A stretch of 64,000 bases of DNA, taken from contig NMRA01000181.1 of NCBI GenBank assembly GCA_002633005.1, positions 692,959-756,958 on the forward strand. Direction: 5' to 3'. The position numbers and the translations under genes are program-made. Each line of letters opens with the position of its first letter. Positions within the stretch are counted from its first letter, which is position 1. Shown here one piece after another: positions 1 to 25,733 of this stretch. The notes below the pieces were generated by a model, which saw nothing but the letters and a program-made list of their open reading frames with translations, was not told the origin of the DNA and made no database searches. Source of the DNA: Phoronis australis (lineage: Eukaryota; Phoronida; Phoronidae).

Positions 1-1731
1 TTTGACAAACTCCACTTCACCACCTCCCACAATACTCTCCACACTACAGGCACTAGTGACACCTATTGGTGATGGCCGGTCCAAACTTTTGGTCGTGAGT
101 ACTGATTGGGCATCCATGTGATCGGCAAAAAATGGAGGATTACACATACAGAAGGCGAACTGCTTCCCATCATCTTGGACAACATTTAAAAGGACGCTGT
201 CTTCTTTGGCTTTCACAACTGAAATGGCAGCAACTCCAGTAAAAGAATATTGTCTAGAAGTCTTAAAACAAAACGTTTAGAAAAAATGTTGACAACAAAA
301 CAGGACGTTATTAATGTCACAGTAATGCTTCAGTGATCACTCCCGTACAACGCGTGACAATTTCTGTGCGTATACTTACACTGACTACTCCTATCACAGT
401 GTTCACCCGAGGCTGCATTTTTACATTATTTGACGCGATTGAGTAAAAGTGAAAGGAGACGCATCTCATTGGTTGCTATTTTGAGAAGATGTAAGACGTA
501 AAACTAGTACATGAATACTCCTGTTCGTCTTAAAAAACACCCAATTTGCTTCATTTTTCTCATGTCATTTGTGCATCATTCTGCACTAGCGTAATGATTT
601 CAGCTGAGCACGCTGCGCACATTTGATGTAACGTGTAAAATAGGCAGGACCGGCAGACCAATATTTTCCATAAAGTATGTCAAAAGAGGCATTTTCCAGG
701 CCTCTTGAATGCACCAAATAAGACTTGAATTCTCCAAACTTTCTAAGGCCAGACTCCCCTACAGGAGGGAGTATCTCTGACATCGCTGTCTATCAGACCA
801 CCAGCACTATTTTTTTAGTGCAACGTGTGAGAGATTCAGTGACGCCAATGGACATCACAGAAAAGATCTGTACAAATATGGATAATTATAGCGGGATACA
901 ACGTGCCTGCATTTTGAGAAAAAGTTTAGTACAACGAATCACGGGCACTAAACCGGTTCTCAAAATGAGGGCTAGTTATATCTGACTACACTCCAGATAT
1001 GTTACCTGTAATTTTGCTCTCAAGACCATTGGCAATAACATTTTTAGTAGAGTATTCAATGTTTTTATCATCAACATCTGTAGCCAAGAAACTCCAACCG
1101 TTTTTTCTACAGCCCAGCAGGGGGTAGATGCACGAAGCGCCAGTACCTGAGAAAATCCAACACTAAGATGAGCTGTTAAGATTGTGAGAATGTTATCGAT
1201 ATTTTACGACATGAAAAGGTCCAATTCGATTTTTATTTTTAGTCAGCTGACAAAGGCGATATGCAGCTTTCAGTAAGTCCATTTTATGCAATGTGAGATT
1301 TGATACCACTGACTGAGATGTATTCATCTGACCAAACAAAAACCTAGTTTTAACTGAATTCGTTAAATCTCAATGGCAGCTATTTATTTCATTCTCCAAA
1401 GTCCAAGCCCTAGGTTACCTATGTCAATGCCCACAACATCGGTCTGTTTTCCCAAGATGTCCTCTATCCATAGAATATAGTTGAGCCTTTGGGGTACCGT
1501 AGGTATCAGCCGGTCAGTCGGTATGTCCAGAGTCAGTCCAAAGTCGTCTTTGAGCAGTGCACACGTCAAAGCCCTGAGACACTCCGGCTTTTTAAAGTCT
1601 AAATGAATTTTACCCGCCACGTCTTGGGTTACATGATTTCTGAAGTCAGCATACTTGATAGCCAACTGCTTGAAGTCTGGTCTTTTCTTCTTATAAATGT
1701 TACGCGGATGCATTAACTTGTTCAGCGCCAT
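1..1731 (-). CDS. METTL16: METTL16, U6 snRNA/mRNA N6-adenosine methyltransferase (5' exons, partial)
   Basis: Three exons on the minus strand: 1731-1419 (start codon at 1731-1729), 1146-1006 and 233 to beyond position 1. Phases join cleanly (1, 1) with GT/AG borders. The first exon begins MALNKLMHPRNIYKKK and continues through IPTVPQRLNYILWIEDILG, the METTL16 N-terminal signature. The second gives the SAM-binding glycine motif (GIDIGTGASCIYPLLG) and LATDVDD. The third gives CMCNPPFFAD, the catalytic NPPF tetrad of this Rossmann-fold methyltransferase family. The family methylates U6 snRNA and a hairpin in MAT2A mRNA; that role is known from vertebrates and inferred here. About 229 residues are visible, ending at GGGEVEFVK; the rest lies left of the window. 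The gene is divergent from LIS1, with start codons about 6.3 kb apart. Confidence 0.95.
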
Positions 1732-4700
1732 TTCTGCAACAACAAAATTTAATTTTAAAAGAGTAACTACACGCTTTTCGTAACTTTAGTTTATAATAAC
1801 AATTATTAAAATGTTCGGAACAACAACAACAGTCTCTGAGTAAGTGAATTACTATACCCAACAATTACCTAACTTAATTCTAAGTAATAACTAAGTATTG
1901 AAGAAAAAACAACACATCAACTGATCAGTTCTACTAATCATTGACAAAACACAACCAATAGACACTCAAGATTTAAGTTGCCACTTTAAAAGCCAAGGCT
2001 TTAGTCAAGAAGACCAATTTTTGATTAAGACCATTTACCATTTGAAAATTGATCTCAACTTGTTTTTCACTCAGACAAGAAATGATTTGGGGGGACAACT
2101 GAAAGTTCGTTATGTCATGCCCAAGGTCACACCCAAGCTCATTCTCTGTTCATAAATTGACCAACTTATTAAAGCTTGGTCTTGAGTGTCGCTTGATCAC
2201 ACCATGCTGCGCGTGTACAAGAGTTTTATGGAGAGATGTTTTCATTAACACGAATACAGGAAATAGTCAGATAGGTGGGTCCCTGATTTGTAAGCCAGTT
2301 GCTCCAACTGAACAACAGGCATTATTCAGTGAGAGCAACTACAGGTTCTAAAATATCTTTTAAATCGAGAACCCACCTATCTATTACCAAAAAAACAGTG
2401 ATTGTTTATGTTTCAGACGTTTGCCAATGACCAGATTTTTTCAAGTTTTCATATTTGTGTACATGTGTGCAGTTATGTTCTTTTACACATAAAATAAGGT
2501 AGTCCAGGTAAAATAGGAAAGTATAGAGTGGATGGGGCGGATCCAGGATTTTGAGGTGGGGGGGCAGGGCACAATATTAGCCAGGATTTTTCCCATTAGA
2601 CATTCACACCCCCAAAGTTGGCCGAACTGTCAAATGGAATCTGGTAGTTTTTTAGGGGGCATGACCCCCATGGCCCCCCTCTGAATCCACCACTGGTTTC
2701 TACACATCATTTAGTTTATGTCCCCCTCCCCCTAAATCCGCCACTGCAGCATGCTACCACCTAGTCAGTAACCATCCTCCACTACGTTTTAATTCACTCA
2801 ACCATTTCGTCTATACGCATCAACCTACGCCTCACTGACCTGCTGACGCTAGTAACAGTAGTAACACTAAGTAACAGGGCCAGAGATTGAGTGGCTGAGG
2901 CAGAATAGCTGGTTAAGTCGACATTGAAACGAGAAATTACAAAAACCTACAGCCGTCTGAAAGCCTGGTTTTATTGACAGACCAGTGCAATGTTTTCATG
3001 GTTTGATGCGTATAGTACAAAGCTGTAAGCCTTTCAACACAAAACCCCCAGAATTGCTAGTTGCATGCACCAAAAATCGATACGAGGACAAATCGATCTT
3101 TTCACATGGGCGCTGCCATTTTGAAAGGGAGCACTTATTTTTCTGTTTTCCACAACTGTCAGAGGGATTCAGGCAACTGAGCCGCCCGGACTCAATCAGT
3201 CCGTTATGTTCGTTATGTGGTTTACACGTATCCTCACTCAACTAAAAATTATTTCTGTGACAGCTATGAAAATAAGCCTATATAATAGTCTTTACAACGT
3301 CTGTACCTTGTATGTACGGTAAGAAACAATGGGCTATATATAAATTTTGTCTCCGATGATAACCGCCGCGGGGCCCCGTGCGCCTCAGCGGAATAGTCGA
3401 ATTAAGGAGTACGCCTCATATATGTGGAATCAAACGCATGGTCCCTATACGCGAATCAGTGGCAGTGATGTGAATAAAGGTATGTTCGAAAGTGATGTTC
3501 CACACCAATATAATAACATCCCAGGGCGCCTCGGCTGCCGTAGCAGTTTCAGTCATTGCCAGGGATTTCAGTTTTGTCCCCTTGGTCCCCCCCCCCCCTT
3601 AAATCCGCCACTGCAGCCCAATTATTTGTTTTTGAATATTCTCGGCTTGGTATCAGGCTGAAACAGGCTCATCTCGCCTATGTTGCACAACGAGACCAAG
3701 ATTGCATGTATCCACAGCACTAGGCTGATCAAGGCACAAAGACAGCCTAGTACGGCCGCTTCAGTTCGATCGGAGCTGGCCCGCAGAATACGCCTACAAG
3801 TAAAAGTTAGGCATAAGCTATGCGCATAGGGGGCCTATGCAAAACACATGAGCCAGCGGCGGACAATTTTGCTTGAAACTGTATTATTTCAGATATATAC
3901 ACGCGCATACGGTAGGCCTATCAGTAACGGGAAAGGGGAAGAACTAGTCATCCCTTGAACCCAAAATTGCTCACCCCAGGCAGGCCGCAACTGTCTCCCG
4001 CTGCGGCCACATTCAGTGAGTTGGGCATCTTCTGTGAACTTGTAGTGCCGGTTTGTAACGTCGCTATAACCAAGATTTGTCACAAAAATCAATCTGGACC
4101 ACTAGAAAAACTTAGGAAGAAAATCAAAATGACAGCTGTCCAAGTTGGCCAACACTTTCCAGAAGTATCCACCGGGTCGCACTTCATTGCCGGGCAATGA
4201 AGACGGTCTTTCGATTGTATAAAAGACAGCTGACTTTACATTGAATAGAGTGCAATCAAAATCATATCTTATTCTCTGTAGTAGATTACNAGAAATTACT
4301 TTGAAACGTCGAACTTTATTATCGCGGGTCGCTGGCGGGGCCGCCCGCGGCGCCTCGGGGCATCTAGGGCGATCGCGCCGGCGGTGCAAGCCTAGCTATG
4401 GCAGTGTTTTAACATGATAATCCATATTTTTGGTGCTGTTTTACAATTTGATATTTATTCTTAAAATTATTGTATACTTTACGTTAACTCATAGAGTACG
4501 GACATATTTTTTCACTTTTGGCTTTCTTGTTTGTTGATGAGTAGTGAGCCGAGAAAGCTGACCATGAAAAATATTTGTGATAGCTGGATTCATTCTATTT
4601 GAAAAAAAAAGAAATTAATTTTATCATCTATGCATGAAGTCCTATTTCAGAAAATAAATAACGGAACGCAAGGCCCAAAAAGTGGTTCAGTATGGTGACA

Positions 4701-4779
4701 TTTTAATTTACAGATTTTTTCCTTTCTGATTTGTTGGCTTTACTGACGATTAGTTATAGACTGACTATTCGTGCATCTA

Positions 4780-4957
4780 GCACAGCACTGAAAAAATTGG
4801 GGGCTCATATAGCCCCCCCCCCCCCCNTGGTAGATGCATGTGGGCTACCCCCGCCACTAACAGTGCTACATGAGCTGCCCATGGTCTATGGACAGTGTAC
4901 CACAGGGGGCTGGGGGGGCCATACCCCCCCCCTTCCCCCACTTTTTCAGTGCTGCGC
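4780..4957. mobile_element. Short TIR element (MITE-like), GC-rich interior
   Basis: The left end GCACAGCACTGAAAAA and the right end, read in reverse complement as GCGCAGCACTGAAAAA, form a terminal inverted repeat that continues into runs of G/C. The 178-bp body has no coding potential and contains a single N in a C run at 4827. I do not see a convincing target-site duplication. A related end (cagtgctgca preceded by a G-rich tract) occurs near 54550-54600, which supports a dispersed family. Confidence 0.5.
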
Positions 4958-5471
4958 CGCCCATGTGTTTTTAATTCACGAGTTTGAATAACACAGCAAT
5001 GTTTGTTCCCGCGGCGTTGACTCCTGCGCGGATAGACTCACGGAGCTATTGAAATGTAAAAGAACGCTCCCTTTTTGAATGAGTGCGCATGTCCAATGTG
5101 AGTCATTGAGAATTGTGGGTAATTTTTCAACGTGTAGAAATAAATCAGTCGAAATTTTGACACAAAGTAGTAGTTTTCAAAGGAATTACCAATTCTGATC
5201 TTAAAATTGTCGTGCAGCGAAACTTGATTGTGAGTATGATGACCTAAATTATGCTATTTTTCTGTTGTTGACTGCATTCAGGCTCTTGTGGTACATCCCG
5301 ATTGCTTTTAGAAATACGCCTAATCCGCCATATTTGCTTGGCACACAGTTTCCCGAGTCCAAGCTGTTGTCTGTTGCATAGGATAAATTGTTTTGGGCCT
5401 TGCATTTGAATTAGTGAATGGTATGATGGTTTATTTATTTTCACATTCAAATCGATAAACCAATTACATGC

Positions 5472-6862
5472 CTTGCAATGCAACATAACTCAACTGCTAT
5501 TTGTTGGAGGTCAGACAGACTGGATAGACGAGACATCTGATTATCATATTTTTTCACATCCGATCGTGTGATGGAATTCATAATTTCGCCAGAAAAAGCT
5601 AATTGTTATTCGAGTCTTTTGAGGCAGTAGATCCTTTTGGTAGTTCTTGGTTTAAAAGGCCAGTGAATTGGATATTGAAATACATTCATCATATTAAATT
5701 CAGACTGTTGAAACCGGTTCTCAAGTGAGTAACCATCTAAAGTCCTAAAGGGGTATAGTATTTGAACTCGTTTTTTGTTTTCTTTTGAATGGAAAATACG
5801 CTGCCTGTTTTCTGTGACATACCATTCATATTTTCAAGCAACCCAGACTATTCTAGTCCACTGAGCCTGAGTGAAGAGAATTTTTTGTGAAATGAATGAA
5901 TTCCTCAGAATTTCAAATGTAACATATCATTACTCACTGTTGGTGTTAATTTAACTTGCAGAAAGATTTTCAGGCTCTAATATACTGACAATAGCTAGAT
6001 GATTTTATTACTATGACAGTATTGGGACCTCACATTTTCACTCTGGATTTACAATAAACAGTCTCTCAGCCATTAGCTTAGTTCTTTGGCCATGTTATTA
6101 AGCATTCCATGTTGGGCATTTGTTAACACATTTGCAGCATTCAATGATTCGTGGTCATGAGGTTAANCTTGCAATGCAACATAACTCAACTGCTATTTGT
6201 TGGAGGTCAGACAGACTGGATAGACGAGACATCTGATTATCATATTTTTTCACATCCGATCGTGTGATGGAATTCATAATTTCGCCAGAAAAAGCTAATT
6301 GTTATTCGAGTCTTTTGAGGCAGTAGATCCTTTTGGTAGTTCTTGGTTTAAAAGGCCAGTGAATTGGATATTGAAATACATTCATCATATTAAATTCAGA
6401 CTGTTGAAACCGGTTCTCAAGTGAGTAACCATCTAAAGTCCTAAAGGGGTATAGTATTTGAACTCGTTTTTTGTTTTCTTTTGAATGGAAAATACGCTGC
6501 CTGTTTTCTGTGACATACCATTCATATTTTCAAGCAACCCAGACTATTCTAGTCCACTGAGCCTGAGTGAAGAGAATTTTTTGGGAAATGAATGAATTCC
6601 TCAGAATTTCAAATGCAACATATCATTACTCACTGTTGGTGTTAATTTAACTTGCAGAAAGATTTTCAGGCTCTAATATACTGACAATAGCTAGATGATT
6701 TTATTACTATGACAGTATTGGGACCTCACATTTTCACTCTGCATTTACAATAAACAGTCTCTCAGCCATTAGCTTAGTTCTTTGGCCATGTTATTAAGCA
6801 TTCCATGTTGGGCAGTTGTTAACACATTTGCAGCATTCAGTGATTCGTGGTCATGAGGTTAA
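5472..6862. repeat. Near-identical tandem pair across a single N (probable false assembly duplication)
   Basis: Positions 5472-6166 and 6168-6862 are about 695 bp each and almost identical, with only a few scattered substitutions. They are joined at an N at 6167. The second copy starts exactly after the N, and the first copy ends exactly before it. That pattern is expected when two allelic contigs are scaffolded end to end; a real duplication would not break exactly at a gap character. Confidence 0.8.
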
Positions 6863-7850
6863 CCTCAAACGTGAAACTTTGCCCCTGTGCATGGTAACAT
6901 TAAGCCAGGGGCTACTGTTATGACACCAACAGCTGAGACTGAGGAGCCTTATTAGCTAAATGTTTGGCACATTATCCTTTAGAACTACATATTGGCCTTA
7001 ATGTCATTATTGTGTCGCCCTAATATTGAGGTGTTGTGGCAATGCTTTACAGCTGAGAAATCATTGGCAGGGGAACTTTTTGTCAATTAACAATGTTCTT
7101 TTCATGTGAATCTCATCAAAATAGAACTGTCCTGGCTTAATCATTGCTATTCTCCTTTGCCTTGGAAGTAAGAAAGTGTTTTGTTTTCATTGTCTTCATT
7201 TTGGAATGTAAGGCACATGTTCACAGGTCATTTCGGAAACCGTCAAGGTGTATGGCCTTGGAAATATTCCTAAATCCACCTGTAAGTACTGGAATTGAAA
7301 AGATATCTTCAAGAAAAGGAGTTCTGTTTCCAAGGCTCAAGTTTAACTCAACGAACTTGCTTTATCCAATCACTCCGCTTGTTTTGTCTCTGATTAATGT
7401 CGGGGGAAGCGAAGTTCTAACTTAACATCACGCATCCTCTGATATTTGTCAAGTTTGTCCAACTATCTCCCATCAAAGTTGCGGCTCACAGCACAGCAGT
7501 AATATTTCATTGGCGATGGAGGAACAAATAGAGTAATGCGGCCGAAAAAACTTGTGATGAATAAGACAGCAGCAGAGAACATTTGGAACTCCAGTTGCGC
7601 GAAATGAGGCTACAAAAGTGTGTGACGGATATTGTGGCATTGTGGGTAAATACAGCGAGATTCGAGTTTCGCTGTGTAATATGGGATGGCCTTATTGTCT
7701 AGTTGTATTTGAACATGTCACATCCATTCGAAAACACCAATGTGTTCATAAGCTGACAGCATCATTTATGAACAAAATTAGGTTTCAATGCTGGTAGCAT
7801 TTTAATGGAGCTTTACAGTAACAAAGTGCATGTTTGTAGGGTTACTGCAG

Positions 7851-7953
7851 TGGATGTCATTCCTCAGGATCTTGTCCTGGTACCAAATTCCATGTCATGT
7901 CAGTCTGTAATGGATTTCTTTCTACAGGATCTTGCCCTGGTACCAAAGCATGT
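7851..7953. repeat. Imperfect 60-bp-period tandem duplication
   Basis: Two segments (7851-7895 and 7911-7953) share 'caggatcttg', then 'cctggtaccaaa' and 'catgt' at the same spacing, with scattered differences. It lies about 100 bp upstream of the LIS1 start codon. No function is evident. Confidence 0.5.
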
Positions 7954-8049
7954 GTATGGTGGATAGTTCACGCAAGGCCTGGATTAAACTCCCGAGTTTA
8001 TAGCCAATTGCTGCTGTAGTTGTTGGACTGACTGTCTATGAATTTCAAG

Positions 8050-21125
<13,076 letters not shown>

Positions 21126-23214
21126 TCGCAGTAGATATTAGAGGCAATTAATATATTATTGATAATTATTTAAACAATCTGTTGTAAAGCTACGGTGCCA
21201 ACGCCCGCTTGTAGCACTGCCATACGATATACAATGATGAAAGTTGGAGTGGAGACTCTGCTGTTCTCAACTGTGGATTCTTGAGTCAGAGAGTTAAGTT
21301 GTCTCCCTTGATGTTGGGTATTATCATTTGGCTATGGCCTGATGGTGGTTGGTTGGTCATGTTGTTGACCAGCTCTTCATGGTGTGAGTGATAGGGCACG
21401 ATCCTGTGGTCTGTTGCAATATCAGGTAGCAATGACTGCATTACATTGACATTTGCTCAGTAGTATAACTAATATCTGTGTTGTGGGCTAAACTTGTATC
21501 CATAAGCGTCGGTTTGATATTGGTTCAATGAAAGTGCTGTGAGTCTTGTCCACTTTGATCGTAACAAACGGGCAGAAATTGGCTATTGCCACTGGGTGGT
21601 TGGAAGTGATCAGTGGTTGTACGTGTATGTGAGGTGTCACGGGGATCTCTGCATTGTTCTGGAGGGTCTGCACGTTACATTTTACCCACCCGTTGTAGTA
21701 TTACATGTGTGTATGACTTGGGCTTCTAAGTTGTAGTTTGTCTCGTGAGGAGAAGGCAATGTTTGTGAACTGCATCTCAGTTATGAATGGATGTTTGTGC
21801 TTGTCAGCATTGGAATTTGTAAGGTTTTGGTCCTCAGTGTACTCCATCACCAGCTGTCCCGATAGTTAGAGGATAGTATTTTGTGAAATGAATTCTTGGA
21901 ACTTTTGGTCAAACAAAGTTTTATTGCTTTTCAAATTTCTTTGTGGTGTCAATTTTAAACTGTTGAGTAGCTTCATGTCTTTTGTAATGAACATAGATCA
22001 AACATTTCTGTGGTCACATGTCGAGAACCTTTAATGGTGATAAGCCAACTCTTGAGCTGACTAGTCCAATTTGAGCAGACTCTGAGAAGGTGGCACCAAA
22101 TTAAACAGGACAGGATGTGTGTGTGGAAGTACTGTACGTTTGTCATAATGATTTGCACAAAGAACACACAGGAGTACTAGAGATTCATTGGCATTATTTG
22201 TGAATCTTGACAGAATAGCGAACAGAATTTGCATAAGTATTCTCTCCCTGTTTGCGTTGAAGACGGAGTTGTCTGGTCTGAGAATCATAGGCATATCAGG
22301 AGGGTTGCAGAGGTCATTCGCTCCCAGATTCGAAATGTGGCAAAATTTGTGCACAACAAGGCGAAATTTGAGCAGTGGAATCGACGAAACACTTGAGAAA
22401 GATATAGAACAAAATGAAGGTGTGATATTGTTGGGGGCGTTTCCTATGCCTACATTCGGACAAATCGATGTCATATGCCCTCTTAACACCCATGTCCAGG
22501 TATGCCTATGCTGAGAAACTGTGATTAACTGTTTATGAATCATGTAGTGACAACTTGTTGTTACGTCTATTATACCAGTGCTTCATCAGACTCGTGGCTT
22601 AAGCCTGTAGGATGCTGTATTTAATTGTTATTATTTAACTGGCATAAGCCCTGTTCGTGTAGTGCTAAGTGTTTCGCTGTCCTAACCTGGCACTGCTGGT
22701 GAATATTGTATATAGCTGTGTTAATGTCTAGTATGCTAATGAACTTAAGAGAGGTAGTTCGTGACCTCTCCACACACTTTTGGACGGAGATGCGCCACTC
22801 GACATTTGTGCATTCAACTTTTGGAGAGAAGAGACGTCCCTTAACTTATCGTTGTATGGCTGCTTTTCATGTGTAGTTTTAGGCTCACAGAGTGACCCCA
22901 TTTAGTGACACAGTGAAAGGAACTAATCTTCAGTGTCAAATTGACTTTTATGTGAGGTTTGATCTTCCTGAATGATAATTTGCTCCATAGGCAGTTGGGT
23001 GAAGCTTCTAATTGAGTAAGAAATAGGAAATATGTATGCATTGCTATATCTTTCAGGATCACGTATCTGGTTATATCAGGATTAAAAACTGTCTCTGTGT
23101 TGTATTGGCGAGTTGGGGTCGGGTTTATTTAGCATGAAACGATTTACTGGCCAGTTCGGAAGTTAAACTTCCTCTCCCGTGGGGGACCTGAACATCTGTC
23201 CAAGTTGTTCTATT

Positions 23215-24885
23215 TTGATTTGTCGGAGTATCATTTCTAAGAAAAATAAATATCCCTATTTTGCCTGAACCCGCTGTTGACATGAATATAGTTGTGTCCA
23301 TCAGTTGGAATATATACAGTTATGTACCACTTACCGTGCTTGGTGACCCCTGCCCAAGGTATTAGATCGTCAGAGTAATATGAATGATAATCACTGTTAA
23401 CCCGGGCGTCCCCGTTTTCCTCAGTAACGCTGTGTGTGTGTAAATATTATACATATTATCAAGTCCTTAGTTTATTTAAGTAACGGCTACTTCGTAGGCT
23501 TGTCGTATGTACATTTCAGTGTAAATATTTTGTTCTAATTGTATCTAGCCTAATCAGTTGTCTAATGACGCCAAGTGCACCCTTTGAACTGAAGCTGTGA
23601 TCACAGATGCTTGTAACCATGACAACACTAGTGGAATAGGTTGAACGTTTACAAAAGGTGCAAATCCTGATGTATACCAGGTATGCAAATAAACGACTTG
23701 AAATTACCAAGAATGTGTAAAAACTAGAGATTTAATATTCTAGTGTGTGAAAATGTCTAAGGTTTGGCTATTTCACATGAACTCATGAAAATCATCGTTT
23801 TTGTACACCATTTTTCTGGTATCCATCTTCAGTAGCAAAGTTTTCGTGTTTTAGGTTAAAATAAAAGTATCAATTTTGGTCAGTATCAGAAATGTTAAAT
23901 TGTGAAGACCATTCTTTTCTACACAAAAATACTTGTTGCGGGGGCATATCATCAGACGTGTTCTTGTGATTTCTTCTCTGGGACAAAGGATGCACTTGAT
24001 ATCGGCTGTGAAAAGACTTTCAATTCTCAATATGTTAATAAATGTTAATNTTGATTTGTCGGAGTATCATTTCTAAGAAAAATAAATATCCCTATTTTGC
24101 CTGAACCCCCTGTTGACATGAATATAGTTGTGTCCATCAGTTGGAATATATACAGTTATGTACCACTTACCGTGCTTGGTGACCCCTGCCCAAGGTATTA
24201 GATCGTCAGAGTAATATGAATGATAATCACTGTTAACCCGGGCGTCCCCGTTTTCCTCAGTAACGCTGTGTGTGTGTAAATATTATACATATTATCAAGT
24301 CCTTAGTTTATTTAAGTAACGGCTACTTCGTAGGCTTGTCGTATGTACATTTCAGTGTAAATATTTTGTTCTAATTGTATCTAGCCTAATCAGTTGTCTA
24401 ATGACGCCAAGTGCACCCTTTGAACTGAAGCTGTGATCACAGATGCTTGTAACCATGACAACACTAGTGGAATAGGTTGAACGTTTACAAAAGGTGCAAA
24501 TTCTGATGTATACCAGGTATGCAAATAAACGACTCGAAATTACCAAGAATGTGTAAAAACTAGAGATTTAAGATTCTAGTGTGTGAAAATGTCTAAGGTT
24601 TGGCTATTTCACATGAACTCGTGAAAATCATCGTTTTTGTACACCATTTTTCTGGTATCCATCTTCAGTAGCAAAGTTTTCGTGTTTTAGGTTAAAATAA
24701 AAGTATCAATTTTGGTCAGTATCAGAAATGTTAAATTGTGAAGACCATACTTTTCTACACAAAAATACTTGTTGCGGGGGCATATCATCAGACGTGTTCT
24801 TGTGATTTCTTCTCTGGAACAAAGGATGCACTTGATATCGGCTGTGAAAAGACTTTCAATTCTCAATATGTTAATAAATGTTAAT
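23215..24885. repeat. 835-bp near-identical pair across a single N (probable false duplication)
   Basis: Positions 23215-24049 and 24051-24885 have the same length and differ at only a few bases; they meet at the N at 24050. This is downstream of LIS1 in the likely 3' UTR. The single-N border and SNP-level divergence point to two alleles placed in series. Confidence 0.85.
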
Positions 24886-25547
24886 GCATGAACCTCCTAG
24901 TGTCCATCACTGTTTCTACTCTTCACTCAGTTTGTGCCGTGATCACAGGGTGATACATGTTTCTCTACCGTATTACGGTGTGTTAGTATCTTGAAAGATA
25001 CTCTGTGCACTCGGCTTTAGTTTCTTCAAAACCGCCAAAGAGAAGCGAGCTTTTGTGTTAAACCGAAGCACTCGCTGCAGCAAATTGCACCCGAGCCATT
25101 TTTCTCGCGATAAGAGGTATACGGAATGGTGTTTTGAACTAAGGAGTAATTAGTGAAATTTTTCGCGGTTGTTAATCCTTTTGGACTGCTGATAGTAATC
25201 GGTACATTTTAATTTCGGAGCCCATGAAAAAAACGGTATTTCACGCCAACATCCTTCTAGGCTCCTATACAAGGCATCGAGTAAAATTTCGAGAAAATGA
25301 GGCCTGATGCTTTTCAGCAAGAAAAATTATCACACCGAGTTGCATCTTTCTAGTTGTTTTTTTTTTTGATCAATTAAAGGTGCATTGCTCCATATCGCGA
25401 CATGTCACACCGCCCACCTGTCACCTCGTGAAACTTCGTTGAGCCAACACTGAGTAGGGCAAATGGTAGGAGGGCGCGTTCATTCAAATAATCATGTTCA
25501 TGTTGATAAAAATTTGCACTGCATTAAGTCAAATTACATGTTTTAGC

Positions 25548-25733
25548 GAACGAGCCCCCCATTTGGAGAAGTGGGCAAAAAGTTCCACGTGTGAGAAACA
25601 AAAAGTCCACTAAACAAGCACAAACGCGCAATTCACAGTGGTGCGCCCTTGTTTTTTTTTGTTTTTCTTTCGCCGGCTATTTTGTTACCAACGTTAGGAA
25701 TTCGAGCCCCTCATGTTGAAGGCTGGGTGCGCA
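25548..25733. mobile_element. Truncated copy of the 'CATGCGCGCACCC' MITE family
   Basis: The interior and right end match the complete copies at 47426-47665 and 48138-48394: 'gaacgagcccccc', 'gagaaacaaaaa', 'ccggctattttgttacc' and the terminal 'gctgggtgcgc'. The left terminal repeat is missing. Its right part is repeated after the N at 26621 because the assembly duplication begins inside this element. Confidence 0.6.

Larger units (their letters stand above)
1732..8049. other. Head-to-head spacer between METTL16 and LIS1
   Basis: No exon is supported here. The stretch must hold both promoters and any non-coding first exon of LIS1, but I cannot place transcription starts. It contains GC-rich TIR-element ends with the phrase 'atccgccactgcag' near 2735-2752 and 3600-3616, a related stretch near 2530-2695, a MITE-like inverted repeat (4780-4957), a short very GC-rich patch (about 4320-4392), two single-N joins (4290, 4827), an assembly duplication around 6167, and a 60-bp imperfect tandem repeat (7851-7953). 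An acceptor-like 'ctgctgtag' about 25-30 bp before the LIS1 start codon suggests an upstream non-coding exon. Confidence 0.6.

Noticed and set aside
586-783. Minus-strand open frame between METTL16 exons 2 and 3
   Set aside because: It does not match METTL16, and exons 1006-1146 and 1-233 join in phase without it.
22061-22543. Longest open frame in the window (160 codons, minus strand)
   Set aside because: It lies in the probable LIS1 3' UTR, has no recognisable domain or splice context, and an opposite-strand frame of similar quality overlaps it; most likely chance.
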